Part shown: piece after piece, positions 54,587 through 62,920 of the stretch | Position numbering within the stretch: the stretch's first letter is position 1 | How the letters are laid out: every line of letters starts with the position of its first letter | Source: CAVVFX01 sp963747535 | Lineage (GTDB): Bacteria > Acidobacteriota > Terriglobia > Bryobacterales > Bryobacteraceae | DNA length: 64,000 nt | Direction of reading: 5' to 3' | Assembly (NCBI GenBank): GCA_963747535.1 | Contig: CAVVFX010000018.1 | Span: 141,435-205,434 of the forward strand | Position numbers and translations under genes: made by a program | The notes under the pieces: model-generated | What the model was told of the DNA's origin: nothing | The model's input: the letters and a program-made list of their open reading frames with translations, nothing else | Databases searched by the model: none

Positions 54587-54662
54587 TAGATAGATAGTAT
54601 TATCAAAACCGCTTTGGTCCGCAACTTTGGGGTGGTAGAATACTCGCACTGGAGGCGACGAT

Positions 54663-55916
54663 ATGACGCGGCAGACGGCCGCTTTGCCGCAAACCACTCC
54701 CACGGGAGCTCTTTCAGCTCTCGAAACCAGGGTTCTGGCCGCCGCCGACACCAGTTTACAAAGAGGACTCGCTTTGAAGCGCTGGTTAGACGGAGCGCTC
54801 CAAAGCAACACCTTTGACCAGCGTTTCGACCTGACGCGAACCGGCTACCGCAACGCGGAAAGCTTCGGCTTCTTCGGCCGTGCGCCCATGGAGGACGGCA
54901 CGATGCTGCCGGTGATGGGCAACGTGCAGGAGATGTTCTACGACCAGATGCGCGAGCTCAGGCATCACCCTCCTGCGGTTCACAGTCTCAATCGGCAGCT
55001 TCGGGAGTTCGTGCTGCAGTATTTCATGCGCGTCAGTTCCTTTATCCAGCCTCAACCGGCTGCGCCCGACATCGCGGGACCAACCTCAACCAAGCTGGAC
55101 GAGGCGGATCTGGATGGCTTTGGCTACACCCAATACTTTTGCAAGAGCGCGGAGGACGGTAGGATCCTGCGCTTCCCGCCCGAAGAGCGTTTCAAAATGA
55201 CCGATCTTCGCGAGTTAGGTTCCCTTTATCGATGGACCCTGGGAATGGTGCGCTTCTGGAATTTCCGGATGGGAGTAAACCTGCCAGGCAAACTCGCACC
55301 GGGGGCTTCGGTTGATATTCCAACGCATAGCTACATCATGATCCCGCCCGAGTTCGTCATCGACCGGGAAAATCCCGAGCCCGGCGTTGTGGGTGAATAC
55401 GGCGTGGGTTACGCGGGGATTCTGGACCCCTATCCGACCTTCATCAGTTTCGGCCCCGGGCATTTTGTGGCCGCCATCCAGCTCTTCCGATGGCGGCTGC
55501 ACACCTCCGGTGAGATCCGGATACGAATGGAGTTTGTTTCCAACACTCTCTCCCATTGCACCCAGCTCACGGTCGATCCGGTCGACTGGGCGATGCGGTT
55601 AGGCAACGCCGCGACCCTGGGACTGGCAGCGCCGATATTCCGCCCCCTGGAAAATGCCTGGGAGGCGGTACCGAAACCCGCGTTCACATTCGACCCGGTG
55701 TTCGACTTCATTGATGGTCTCAACCGTGTGACGCGTGGGCTCGCCGCGCGCGACTGGTCGATCTCCCGCGAGCAGTTCGACAAGAATCTGCTTTTGAAGC
55801 ACTTCCAGGAGCACTATACAGCCATCATGGGTTCGGCGCTGACATGGCGTGAAGTACAGGACTGGCTGGACGAAAGCAAAATCCCGCAGTGGGTCGTGAA
55901 AGGCAAGCCCGAATAA
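54663..55916 (+). CDS. uncharacterised 417-residue protein
   Basis: No family recognised. ATG 54663 follows GGAGG at 54651-54655. No signal peptide or membrane helix is apparent; the composition is that of a soluble, folded protein with many aromatic residues (TQYFCKSAEDGRILRFPPEE, LYRWTLGMVRFWNFRMGVNL, FISFGPGHFVAAIQLFRWRL, and a C-terminal LTWREVQDWLDESKIPQWVV). Divergent from the kinase-ATPase gene with a 76-bp shared spacer, which could mean joint regulation or a kinase substrate (inference). Confidence 0.8.
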   Translation: MTRQTAALPQTTPTGALSALETRVLAAADTSLQRGLALKRWLDGALQSNTFDQRFDLTRTGYRNAESFGFFGRAPMEDGTMLPVMGNVQEMFYDQMRELRHHPPAVHSLNRQLREFVLQYFMRVSSFIQPQPAAPDIAGPTSTKLDEADLDGFGYTQYFCKSAEDGRILRFPPEERFKMTDLRELGSLYRWTLGMVRFWNFRMGVNLPGKLAPGASVDIPTHSYIMIPPEFVIDRENPEPGVVGEYGVGYAGILDPYPTFISFGPGHFVAAIQLFRWRLHTSGEIRIRMEFVSNTLSHCTQLTVDPVDWAMRLGNAATLGLAAPIFRPLENAWEAVPKPAFTFDPVFDFIDGLNRVTRGLAARDWSISREQFDKNLLLKHFQEHYTAIMGSALTWREVQDWLDESKIPQWVVKGKPE

Positions 55917-56000
55917 GCACTCCCGGATCAGCGCCCTTGGCGCACATTACTGACTCTCCGCAATCCAACGCTATTGCGCTAATTACACTGGAGGCAAGAG

Positions 56001-56490
56001 CTAGAACTCCAGCCGGAAACTTCCTTGACATTGCCTCGTCTGGAATCCATAAGCACCGTAGGAAGTATTCAAGTCAGTGATACCGTTGGTTCTAGGCGCG
56101 TTCAATCCCTGGTTGTTAAAGAGATTGAAAACATCGAGCGCGACACGCAGGTTGACGTGTCCGCTTTCGGTCAAGCGGAATGTCTTGCGGATAGAGGCAT
56201 CCTGATCCCAGTTGAAGGGCCCCAGCCGGTATTGGTTGCGGAACGGATTTAGCCCGGTGTTATAGGCCACCACCTGATTGGTGCCGTTGGTCAGCTTGAT
56301 ATACACGTTGTTGGTGTCGTAATTGCCCGTGATCGCACCGGGAGCGCATGTGGGACCAGGGGGGTCACAGACGGTGTGACATTCGTCGGAAGGCCCTCGA
56401 TTCCATTGGGCATCCCATAGGGGTTCTTGCTATTGATGAGTTTGGGGGAAATGTAGCGGTTCCAGTAGTAGTAACCGTTGTAACATCGAG
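56001..56490 (-). pseudogene. remnant of a TonB-dependent receptor C-terminus
   Basis: On the minus strand the last 101 codons (56001-56306) read as a barrel end: YRLGPFNWDQDASIRKTFRL, VNLRVALDVFNLFNNQGLNA, and a terminal SFRLEF. Upstream coding continues (YNGYYYWNRYISPKLI, NSKNPYGMPNGIEGLP) but in a different frame, with the break between about 56340 and 56400, and no signal peptide, CnaB or plug domain is present. It is therefore a decayed, 5'-truncated copy of an Oar-like receptor such as the intact one at 15634. Confidence 0.8.
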
Positions 56491-56531
56491 TGGCTGAGGG
56501 TGTCTGGACGCTGGCGGGAGCTGTGGCGCGT

Positions 56532-56942
56532 CTACTTCGCCTTTTGCTCGGCGATAAGTTGAGCCACGCGGGAACTCGGGTTCACCGGCTCAATAAAGAC
56601 AATGTCGTTGGCATTGAGGATCATGCGATCCGGTCCGTGCAGTTCGTTGCCACGCTTCACCAGCATGTTCATTACCTGCTTGGTCTCCGGATTCTGCCGG
56701 CTCTGGACGTAGTAAACCTCCCTAAGAATCGGGTACGGCGTACCAAGTCCTTCCAGTTTGCCGAAGTAAGCGGCGCCGTTACTGAGCAGAACCGCCTGGT
56801 ATGGCGTCGTGAGATCGACCTTGGCATGAAAAACATGCTGGCTAAAGTAAGCGGTCACTCCGCCCATCACCATGGCCACAAGAGCGGCAATCAAAATGGT
56901 CAGGTTCAGACTCGTCTTACCAACGTTCTCCGTGGTTGTCAT
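56532..56942 (-). CDS. small membrane-anchored hypothetical protein
   Basis: 136 residues from ATG 56942; the frame can open three codons earlier at a TTG. One membrane helix (LNLTILIAALVAMVMGGVTA, about 13-32) is followed by a soluble domain: TPYQAVLLSNGAAYFGKLEG, REVYYVQSRQNPETKQ, and MILNANDIVFIEPVNPSSRV. This resembles small conserved proteins of Acidobacteriota and other bacteria with no assigned function. It precedes the pseudogene and may share transcription with the methyltransferase 28 bp upstream. Confidence 0.75.
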   Translation of the reverse strand: MTTTENVGKTSLNLTILIAALVAMVMGGVTAYFSQHVFHAKVDLTTPYQAVLLSNGAAYFGKLEGLGTPYPILREVYYVQSRQNPETKQVMNMLVKRGNELHGPDRMILNANDIVFIEPVNPSSRVAQLIAEQKAK

Positions 56943-56969
56943 GGCAAACAACAGTGTATCCGACCGACA

Positions 56970-57569
56970 TCACCGGTACTTCCGCAATACCCACGTTGTC
57001 ATGCAACGTTGATCCTGCACGATCGTTGTTTTCAACGGGTCGACCCATTGCCCACCCAGTTCTTTCGTCAGCCTGGCCAGTAAGTCCGCGTCGACCAGAT
57101 AGCGCTCGGAGCCGTCCGGTAACAGAAAACGGCGCCCGGCAATATGCCGGACCTGTCGCTCCATTCCGATAGACGACGCCAGGCGGCAGAACAGGAGGCC
57201 ACCCGGCCTCAAGACGCGCCAGGTCCCTCGTAACATAGCTTCAAATTGTTCGTCATCGCGCGCGAAGTGCAACACGGCGCTACTGATCACGACGTCGGCA
57301 AAGGCATCCGGAAACGACATGGCTTCTATCCGCTCCATGCGAAAGTTTTCCGGAGGGACCGGCGAAGCCAGCCGTCGTGTACACTCAATCGCATACGGAT
57401 CGGCGTCCACACCGAAGACCTCGTATCCTTCTCGTAGAAAATAGAAGAGATTGCGGCCCGAACCGCAGCCCGCATCGAAGATCCGTATCCCGGGCACGAT
57501 GTTCTTTCTGAGGAGTTGGTCAAAGAGGTAGATGTCGATCGCGCCGAACAGTTCTTCCGGTTTTTGCAC
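56970..57569 (-). CDS. class I SAM-dependent methyltransferase
   Basis: 199 residues from a GTG at 57569. Motif I is IRIFDAGCGSGRNLFYFLRE (about 28-47), then VFGVDADPYAI for the ribose-binding acid, VVISSAVLHFARDD and WRVLRPGGLLFCRLAS. It belongs to the small-molecule (tellurite-resistance/UbiE-like) methyltransferases. Substrate unknown. No close partner except the small membrane protein downstream. Confidence 0.85.
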   Translation of the reverse strand: MQKPEELFGAIDIYLFDQLLRKNIVPGIRIFDAGCGSGRNLFYFLREGYEVFGVDADPYAIECTRRLASPVPPENFRMERIEAMSFPDAFADVVISSAVLHFARDDEQFEAMLRGTWRVLRPGGLLFCRLASSIGMERQVRHIAGRRFLLPDGSERYLVDADLLARLTKELGGQWVDPLKTTIVQDQRCMTTWVLRKYR

Positions 57570-57698
57570 GGTTCTCCGATCATATCTACTTTCGATGCAA
57601 CGATCTAGCGGCCGTCAGAGAGCCTCAACTAAACTCCTCGCAAAATCCTCATGTCTTCCTAATGCCTCGGGGCGCATTCTGATAGCGGGCAGTTTCCA

Positions 57699-58148
57699 AT
57701 GAAGCCAAACACATACGCTCCGAATTTGCCGTTAGAAACCCGGCCGGGTTCGTCGGGTCTCGACATCGTCGTCCCATTCACGACCCGCCCTTTGACCCAA
57801 GCCGCATTGACGGCTGCGGGGCGGCTTTCAGCGGGGCTCCTGCCGCTGATCCGGATGGTGCGCACGCAGGTGGTGCCATTCCCGCTTCAACTGGAAGCCG
57901 CCCCGGTGTCTACAGCGGTGCTGCGCCACCAACTCGTTCCCCTTGCGGAGCAATTCGGCGCGCATCTGCAGATCTGTTTCACGCGTGACACGCGGGAAGG
58001 TTTGTTGCATACTTTGTCTAAAGACTCGTTGGTAGTCATCGCGGCGCGCCGCCACTGGTGGAAGTCGCGCGAAGAGCGCCTGGCAATCTGGCTGCGGCGG
58101 CGCGGCTGGAACGTGGTGCTCGAATTCGTGGAGAATAACCATGCTTGA
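57699..58148 (+). CDS. hypothetical protein at the head of the kdp operon
   Basis: 149 residues. No family certain; the C-terminal half (FGAHLQICFTRDTREGLLHT, DSLVVIAARRHWWKSREERL) has the alternating pattern of a universal-stress-like or Rossmann-type fold. It overlaps the next 27-codon gene by 8 bp, so it is probably the first gene of the kdp operon. The first ~35 residues are proline- and glycine-rich. Confidence 0.65.
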   Translation: MKPNTYAPNLPLETRPGSSGLDIVVPFTTRPLTQAALTAAGRLSAGLLPLIRMVRTQVVPFPLQLEAAPVSTAVLRHQLVPLAEQFGAHLQICFTRDTREGLLHTLSKDSLVVIAARRHWWKSREERLAIWLRRRGWNVVLEFVENNHA

Positions 58149-58224
58149 TCTCGCCTATATCGCAGTTGGAATTCTGTTCTTTCTGGTTGCATGGTGGATG
58201 GCCACGGCCTGCGACCGCCTTTAA
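58141..58224 (+). CDS. 27-residue membrane microprotein upstream of kdpF
   Basis: A 27-codon frame starting MLDLAYIAVGILFFLVAWWM and ending ATACDRL: one hydrophobic helix with a short polar C-terminus. It overlaps the preceding gene by 8 bp and ends 13 bp before kdpF. Similar tiny proteins ending in a Cys-Asp/Glu-Arg-Leu-like tail stand upstream of kdpF in other genomes as far as I recall, so I consider it real. It may be a second accessory subunit of the Kdp complex (inference). Its short length explains why gene callers miss it. Confidence 0.65.
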   Translation: MLDLAYIAVGILFFLVAWWMATACDRL

Positions 58225-58237
58225 TTGAGGAGGAATT

Positions 58238-58321
58238 ATGGAAAACGTACTCGCGGCAGTCGTGTCATTGGCGCTGGCAGTCTATCTGCTTTACGCGCTC
58301 TTGCGTCCGGAGAAATTCTGA
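58238..58321 (+). CDS. kdpF: K+-transporting ATPase small subunit
   Basis: 27 residues, starting MENVLAAVVSLALAVYLLYA and ending LLRPEKF: one membrane helix and the typical L-x-P-E-x-F end of KdpF, which stabilises the KdpABC complex in the membrane. A strong ribosome site (TGAGGAGG, 58226-58233) precedes the ATG, and kdpA follows after the short palindrome at 58323. Confidence 0.9.
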   Translation: MENVLAAVVSLALAVYLLYALLRPEKF

Positions 58322-58322
58322 C

Positions 58323-58343
58323 GTAGCACAGACTTTCGTCTGT
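58323..58343 (+). repeat. short palindrome ACAGACTT-type, operon-junction copy 2
   Basis: GTAGCACAGACTTTCGTCTGT between kdpF and kdpA: ACAGAC pairs with GTCTGT across a short loop. It is nearly identical to the copy between kdpA and kdpB. Confidence 0.75.
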
Positions 58344-58356
58344 CCAAGGAAATCGT

Positions 58357-60102
58357 ATGACTCTACAGGGTTGGTTACAGATTGCGTTGTTCTTCTTATT
58401 GGTTCTGGCTTGCGTCAAGCCGCTGGGCACTTATATCGCCGCGGTGATGGAAGGTCGTTCCAACTGGCTGTCCAAACCGCTCCGTCCGGTCGAGCGGCTC
58501 ATTTACCGCATTTGCGGAGTGGATGAAGCCAAAGAGCAGAGCTGGCTCATTTACGCCGGATCGTTGCTGGCGTTCAGCCTGGTTAGCGGGCTCCTGCTTT
58601 ATGCATTCGAGCGCCTGCAGCAGGTCCTGCCGTGGAACCCACAGGGCTTTGGGTCGATGTCTCCGGATCTATCGTTCAATACCGCCTGGAGTTTCACCAC
58701 CAATACCAACTGGCAGGCTTACACGCCCGAAAGTACCATGGGTTACTTCATCCAGATGACCGGGCTTACGGTGCATAACTTCCTTTCGGCCGCGGCCGGT
58801 ATGGGCTGCGCGATGGTGCTGGTGCGCGGGTTCGCGCGACATTCGATGAAAACGGTCGGTAACTTCTGGGTCGACCTCACCAGAGCGACCTTATATGTCC
58901 TGATGCCCATTTCGTTGGTCGCCGCGCTGGTATTGTGCTCGCAAGGCGTCATTCAGAATCTGCACGGCTACACCACGGTAACCACGCTGGAGGGCGCCAA
59001 ACAGGTTATTGCGCAAGGTCCCGTCGCTTCGCAGGAAGCCATCAAAATGCTCGGCACCAATGGCGGGGGATTCTTCAACGCCAATTCCGCGCATCCGTTC
59101 GAGAACCCGACGCCCTTCTCCAACCTGTTCCAGATGTTCCTGATTTTCCTGATTCCCGGAGCGCTGACTTACACGTTCGGAAAATCGGTAAAGGATACGC
59201 GACAGGGCTGGGCGTTATTCGCTGCCATGTCTATCTTATGGTTTGCGGGCGTATTGACGGCCTATCATTACGAACAAAAGGGCACGCCGATTCTCGCCAA
59301 CGCAGGGATCGAACTTGGCGCTTCCGATACCCAATCCGGCGGCAACATGGAAGGCAAAGAGACGCGCTTCGGGATTGTAAATTCCGCGCTCTTCGCCACC
59401 GTGACCACCGACGCAAGCTGCGGAGCAGTCAACTCGTTTCACGACAGCTTCACGCCGCTGGGCGGCCTGGTTCCCCTGTTTAACATCGAGCTTGGAGAAG
59501 TGGTGTTCGGAGGCGTCGGGGCCGGACTCTACGGGATACTGATGATCGCGATTCTTTCGGTCTTCATCGCCGGACTTATGGTGGGACGGACTCCGGAATA
59601 CCTCGGCAAGAAGATCGAGCAGAAGGAAGTGAAAATGGCCATGCTGGCACTGCTGGTACTCGCGGCCAGTATCCTGCTCTTCTCCGGTGCAAGCTCGGTA
59701 GTGCAGTTCGCCAAGAACAGCTACTGGAATTCTCCGGGCGCCGCCACCGCGAATCTGGGCAATCCAGGCGCGCACGGCTTTAGCGAAATTCTGTACGCTT
59801 ACACCAGCGGCACAGGCAACAACGGCAGCGCTTTCGCCGGCATTAATCCAAACACGCCCTGGTATAATCTGACCATCGGATTCGCCATGCTGATCGGCCG
59901 TTTCCTGATGATCATCCCGCTCCTGGCCGCCGCCGGATCCCTCGCGGCGAAAAAACAGGTTCCAGTCTCAGCCGGAACTTTTCCGACGCATGGACCGCTA
60001 TTTGTAGGATTGCTGGTCGGCGTTATTATCATCGTCGGCGCCCTGACGTTCTTCCCGGCATTATCGCTGGGTCCAATCGTAGAACACCTGATGATGACGT
60101 AG
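58357..60102 (+). CDS. kdpA: K+-transporting ATPase, potassium-binding subunit A
   Basis: 581 residues, a normal length. KdpA is the channel-like subunit of the high-affinity KdpFABC potassium pump in the inner membrane. It opens with a membrane helix (WLQIALFFLLVLACVKPLGT) and shows the family blocks TNTNWQAYTPESTMGYFIQM, TNGGGFFNANSAHPFENPTP and TTDASCGAVNSFHDSFTPLG, which form pore loops of the selectivity filter. At least ten helices are visible. Its stop codon lies inside the palindrome that separates it from kdpB. Confidence 0.97.
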   Translation: MTLQGWLQIALFFLLVLACVKPLGTYIAAVMEGRSNWLSKPLRPVERLIYRICGVDEAKEQSWLIYAGSLLAFSLVSGLLLYAFERLQQVLPWNPQGFGSMSPDLSFNTAWSFTTNTNWQAYTPESTMGYFIQMTGLTVHNFLSAAAGMGCAMVLVRGFARHSMKTVGNFWVDLTRATLYVLMPISLVAALVLCSQGVIQNLHGYTTVTTLEGAKQVIAQGPVASQEAIKMLGTNGGGFFNANSAHPFENPTPFSNLFQMFLIFLIPGALTYTFGKSVKDTRQGWALFAAMSILWFAGVLTAYHYEQKGTPILANAGIELGASDTQSGGNMEGKETRFGIVNSALFATVTTDASCGAVNSFHDSFTPLGGLVPLFNIELGEVVFGGVGAGLYGILMIAILSVFIAGLMVGRTPEYLGKKIEQKEVKMAMLALLVLAASILLFSGASSVVQFAKNSYWNSPGAATANLGNPGAHGFSEILYAYTSGTGNNGSAFAGINPNTPWYNLTIGFAMLIGRFLMIIPLLAAAGSLAAKKQVPVSAGTFPTHGPLFVGLLVGVIIIVGALTFFPALSLGPIVEHLMMT

Positions 60103-60120
60103 CACAGACTTCAAGTCTGT
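60099..60120 (+). repeat. short palindrome ACAGACTT-type, operon-junction copy 3
   Basis: ACAGACTT (60104-60111) pairs with AAGTCTGT (60113-60120). The unit's GTAGCACAGACTT start is shared with copy 2 and includes the kdpA stop codon TAG (60100-60102). Confidence 0.78.
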
Positions 60121-60143
60121 GGACTTGTGTTAAGGAAAATCGA

Positions 60144-62264
60144 ATGTCCACCATGCTAGTTAATCCAGAACCCCAAATCCAGGATCCTCCATCGATGGAA
60201 CTGACGCGAGGCAAACGCGCCCGCCCGCTGTTCGATCCTCCCATTGTCAAACGAGCCATCGTCGACTCCTTTGTCAAGCTCTCGCCAGTCACGCTGATGA
60301 AGAATCCGGTGATGTTCGTGGTGGAAGCAGGTGCGGCACTCACCACAATTCTCCTGGTCAAGGCCGCATTTACGGGAGGCGCCCTCATCGGCTTCCAACT
60401 GCAGATCTGCCTGTGGCTCTGGTTCACGGTTTTGTTCGCCAACTTCGCTGAAGCCATGGCAGAAGGACGCGGCAAAGCGCAGGCCGACAGCCTCCGCAAA
60501 ACCAAGTCCGAAACGCAGGCCAAGAAGCTGATCAACGGTAACGGCAAGGTCGAATTGACGCCGGCTTCAGCTCTCCGCAAGGGCGACGTGGTGGTGTGCG
60601 AACCTAACGACATCATCCCCGGTGACGGAGACGTTATCGAAGGCATCGCCAGCGTAGATGAATCGGTGATCACCGGTGAATCCGCGCCGGTCATCCGCGA
60701 ATCCGGCGGCGATCGCAGTGCCGTCACCGGCGGGACCAAAGTGCTGTCGGACCTGATCAAGATCCAGATCACATCGAATCCTGGCGAGACCTTTCTCGAT
60801 CGTATGATCGCCCTGGTGGAAGGTGCGCAGCGGCAGAAGACGCCCAACGAGATCGCCCTCAACATCATGATCGCGGGCTTGACGTTGATCTTCCTGCTGG
60901 CGGTGGTCACGCTGGCCCCGTTCTCGAGTTACGCCGTCACGGCTGCGGGCGCAGGCAAGCCGCCCAGTATCCCGGTGCTCGTCTCACTGCTGGTTTGCCT
61001 GATTCCCACCACCATCGGCGGATTGCTCTCCGCCATCGGCATCGCCGGCATGGACCGCGTCATGCAGCACAACGTACTCGCCATGAGCGGTAAGGCCGTC
61101 GAAGCCGCCGGCGACGTAAACACGCTGCTGCTCGATAAAACCGGCACCATCACGCTGGGCAATCGCCAGGCCGTCGAGTTCCTTCCGGTCGACGGCGTAA
61201 CGCCGGCGGAACTTGCCGACGCGGCACAACTTTCGAGCCTCGCCGACGAAACTCCTGAAGGCCGCAGCATTGTGGTTCTCGCTAAAGAAAGATACGGACT
61301 GCGGGGGCGCCAGGTCGCTTCGCACGAGGCGGAGTTCATTCCCTTTACAGCGCAGACCCGCATGAGCGGCGTAAACATCGATGGCCGCGAAATCCGCAAG
61401 GGCGCGACCGAATCCGTCAAGCAGTACGCCATCGATCATGGCGGCAGCTTTCCACAAAAGGCCATTGATATCACCGAACAGATCTCGCGCAGCGGCGGCA
61501 CGCCCCTGGTGGTTACCGATGGCCCGCGCATTATGGGCGTTATCCATCTGAAGGACATCGTTAAGGGCGGCATGCGGGAGCGTTTCAACCAGATGCGCAC
61601 CATGGGCATCCGCACCGTCATGATCACCGGTGACAACCCTCTCACTGCCGCGGCCATCGCAGGTGAAGCCGGTGTCGACGACTTCCTCGCGCAGGCCACT
61701 CCCAAAGATAAGCTCGATCTCATCAAGCGCGAGCAGGCGAGCGGACGCCTGGTAGCTATGACCGGCGACGGCACCAACGACGCGCCTGCGCTCGCTCAAG
61801 CCGACGTCGGCGTGGCGATGAACACAGGCACAATGGCAGCCAAGGAAGCCGGCAACATGGTCGACCTGGACAGCAATCCAACTAAGCTGATTGAAATCGT
61901 AGCCATCGGCAAACAGCTTCTCATCACACGCGGGGCTCTCACTACGTTCTCGATCGCCAACGATGTAGCCAAGTACTTCGCGATCATCCCGGCAATGTTC
62001 ATGGTCACTTATCCGGCGCTCGACAAGCTCAACATTATGCGGCTGCATACGCCCGAAAGCGCCATTCTCGCGGCGGTGATCTTTAATGCGCTGATCATCA
62101 TTGCGCTGGTGCCGCTGGCGCTGCGCGGAGTAAAGTATCGCGCTCTATCGGCGGGCGCGCTGCTGCGGCGCAACCTTTTGATCTACGGTCTGGGTGGCAT
62201 CCTCGTGCCCTTCCCCGGTATCTGGATCATCGACGTTATTTTGGGATGGATGCATCTGGCATAG
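60144..62264 (+). CDS. kdpB: K+-transporting ATPase, P-type ATPase subunit B
   Basis: 706 residues. KdpB hydrolyses ATP to drive K+ uptake. The P-type motifs are all present: VITGESAPVI (actuator), LLLDKTGTITLGNR with the phosphorylated Asp, FTAQTRMSGVNI (nucleotide domain), MITGDNPLTA and MTGDGTNDAPALAQADVGVA. Membrane helices match the family (LVCLIPTTIGGLLSAIGIAG). An N-terminal extension of about 25 residues precedes the usual start (LFDPPIVKRAIVDSFVKLSP). The gene follows kdpA by 41 bp across the palindrome. Confidence 0.97.
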   Translation: MSTMLVNPEPQIQDPPSMELTRGKRARPLFDPPIVKRAIVDSFVKLSPVTLMKNPVMFVVEAGAALTTILLVKAAFTGGALIGFQLQICLWLWFTVLFANFAEAMAEGRGKAQADSLRKTKSETQAKKLINGNGKVELTPASALRKGDVVVCEPNDIIPGDGDVIEGIASVDESVITGESAPVIRESGGDRSAVTGGTKVLSDLIKIQITSNPGETFLDRMIALVEGAQRQKTPNEIALNIMIAGLTLIFLLAVVTLAPFSSYAVTAAGAGKPPSIPVLVSLLVCLIPTTIGGLLSAIGIAGMDRVMQHNVLAMSGKAVEAAGDVNTLLLDKTGTITLGNRQAVEFLPVDGVTPAELADAAQLSSLADETPEGRSIVVLAKERYGLRGRQVASHEAEFIPFTAQTRMSGVNIDGREIRKGATESVKQYAIDHGGSFPQKAIDITEQISRSGGTPLVVTDGPRIMGVIHLKDIVKGGMRERFNQMRTMGIRTVMITGDNPLTAAAIAGEAGVDDFLAQATPKDKLDLIKREQASGRLVAMTGDGTNDAPALAQADVGVAMNTGTMAAKEAGNMVDLDSNPTKLIEIVAIGKQLLITRGALTTFSIANDVAKYFAIIPAMFMVTYPALDKLNIMRLHTPESAILAAVIFNALIIIALVPLALRGVKYRALSAGALLRRNLLIYGLGGILVPFPGIWIIDVILGWMHLA

Positions 62265-62313
62265 TCGGCAAAGGCCTACCGAGCGGTCAGGCCGACTGAA
62301 CAGGAGAATCAAA

Positions 62314-62913
62314 ATGTTATCTGAACTAAAACCGGCAATTCTCATTACCATCGTCTTCACGCTGCTGGCTGGCATTCTGTATCCGCTGGCTGTTACCGGA
62401 ATCGCCCAGTTGGCCTTCCCTCACCAGGCCAACGGCAGCCTTGTTCCGGCGACTGGCAAGAACGTCGGGAGCGTCGGCTCAAACCTGATTGGGCAGAACT
62501 TTACCCGGCCAGAATACTTTCACCCGCGTCCCTCCGCAGCCGGCGACAAAGGCTACGACCCGACGTCTTCCAGCGCGTCCAACCTCGGGCCCACCAATCC
62601 GGCGCTGGCCGATCGCCTGAAGAAGGACGTTGCGGCTTTCCACAAGGACAACCCCGATTACACTGGCCCCATCCCAGCCGACGCAATCACCGCATCCGGC
62701 AGCGGACTCGACCCCCACATCAGCCCCGCCAACGCCATCGCCCAATCTGCGAGAGTGGCCAAAGCCAGGAACGCATCACCGGACCGTATTTCCCAATTGG
62801 TAGCGGAGCACACCCAGGGCCGCCAGTTTGGCTTTCTGGGTGAGGCCCGCGTGAACGTTCTCGAGCTCAATCTGGCTCTCGATCAAGCGTACCCTGCGCC
62901 TTCGGTAAAATAG
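62314..62913 (+). CDS. kdpC: K+-transporting ATPase subunit C
   Basis: 199 residues from ATG 62314, preceded by AGGAGAA; the frame reads upstream into the kdpB tail, but only this start gives the expected N-terminus (MLSELKPAILITIVFTLLAG). One membrane helix is followed by GSVGSNLIGQNFTRPEYFHP, RPSAAGDKGYDPTSSSASNL and ITASGSGLDPHISPANAIAQ, the conserved KdpC blocks, and a terminal LNLALD. KdpC binds the KdpA/KdpB complex from outside the membrane. Confidence 0.96.
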   Translation: MLSELKPAILITIVFTLLAGILYPLAVTGIAQLAFPHQANGSLVPATGKNVGSVGSNLIGQNFTRPEYFHPRPSAAGDKGYDPTSSSASNLGPTNPALADRLKKDVAAFHKDNPDYTGPIPADAITASGSGLDPHISPANAIAQSARVAKARNASPDRISQLVAEHTQGRQFGFLGEARVNVLELNLALDQAYPAPSVK

Positions 62914-62920
62914 AATACCG

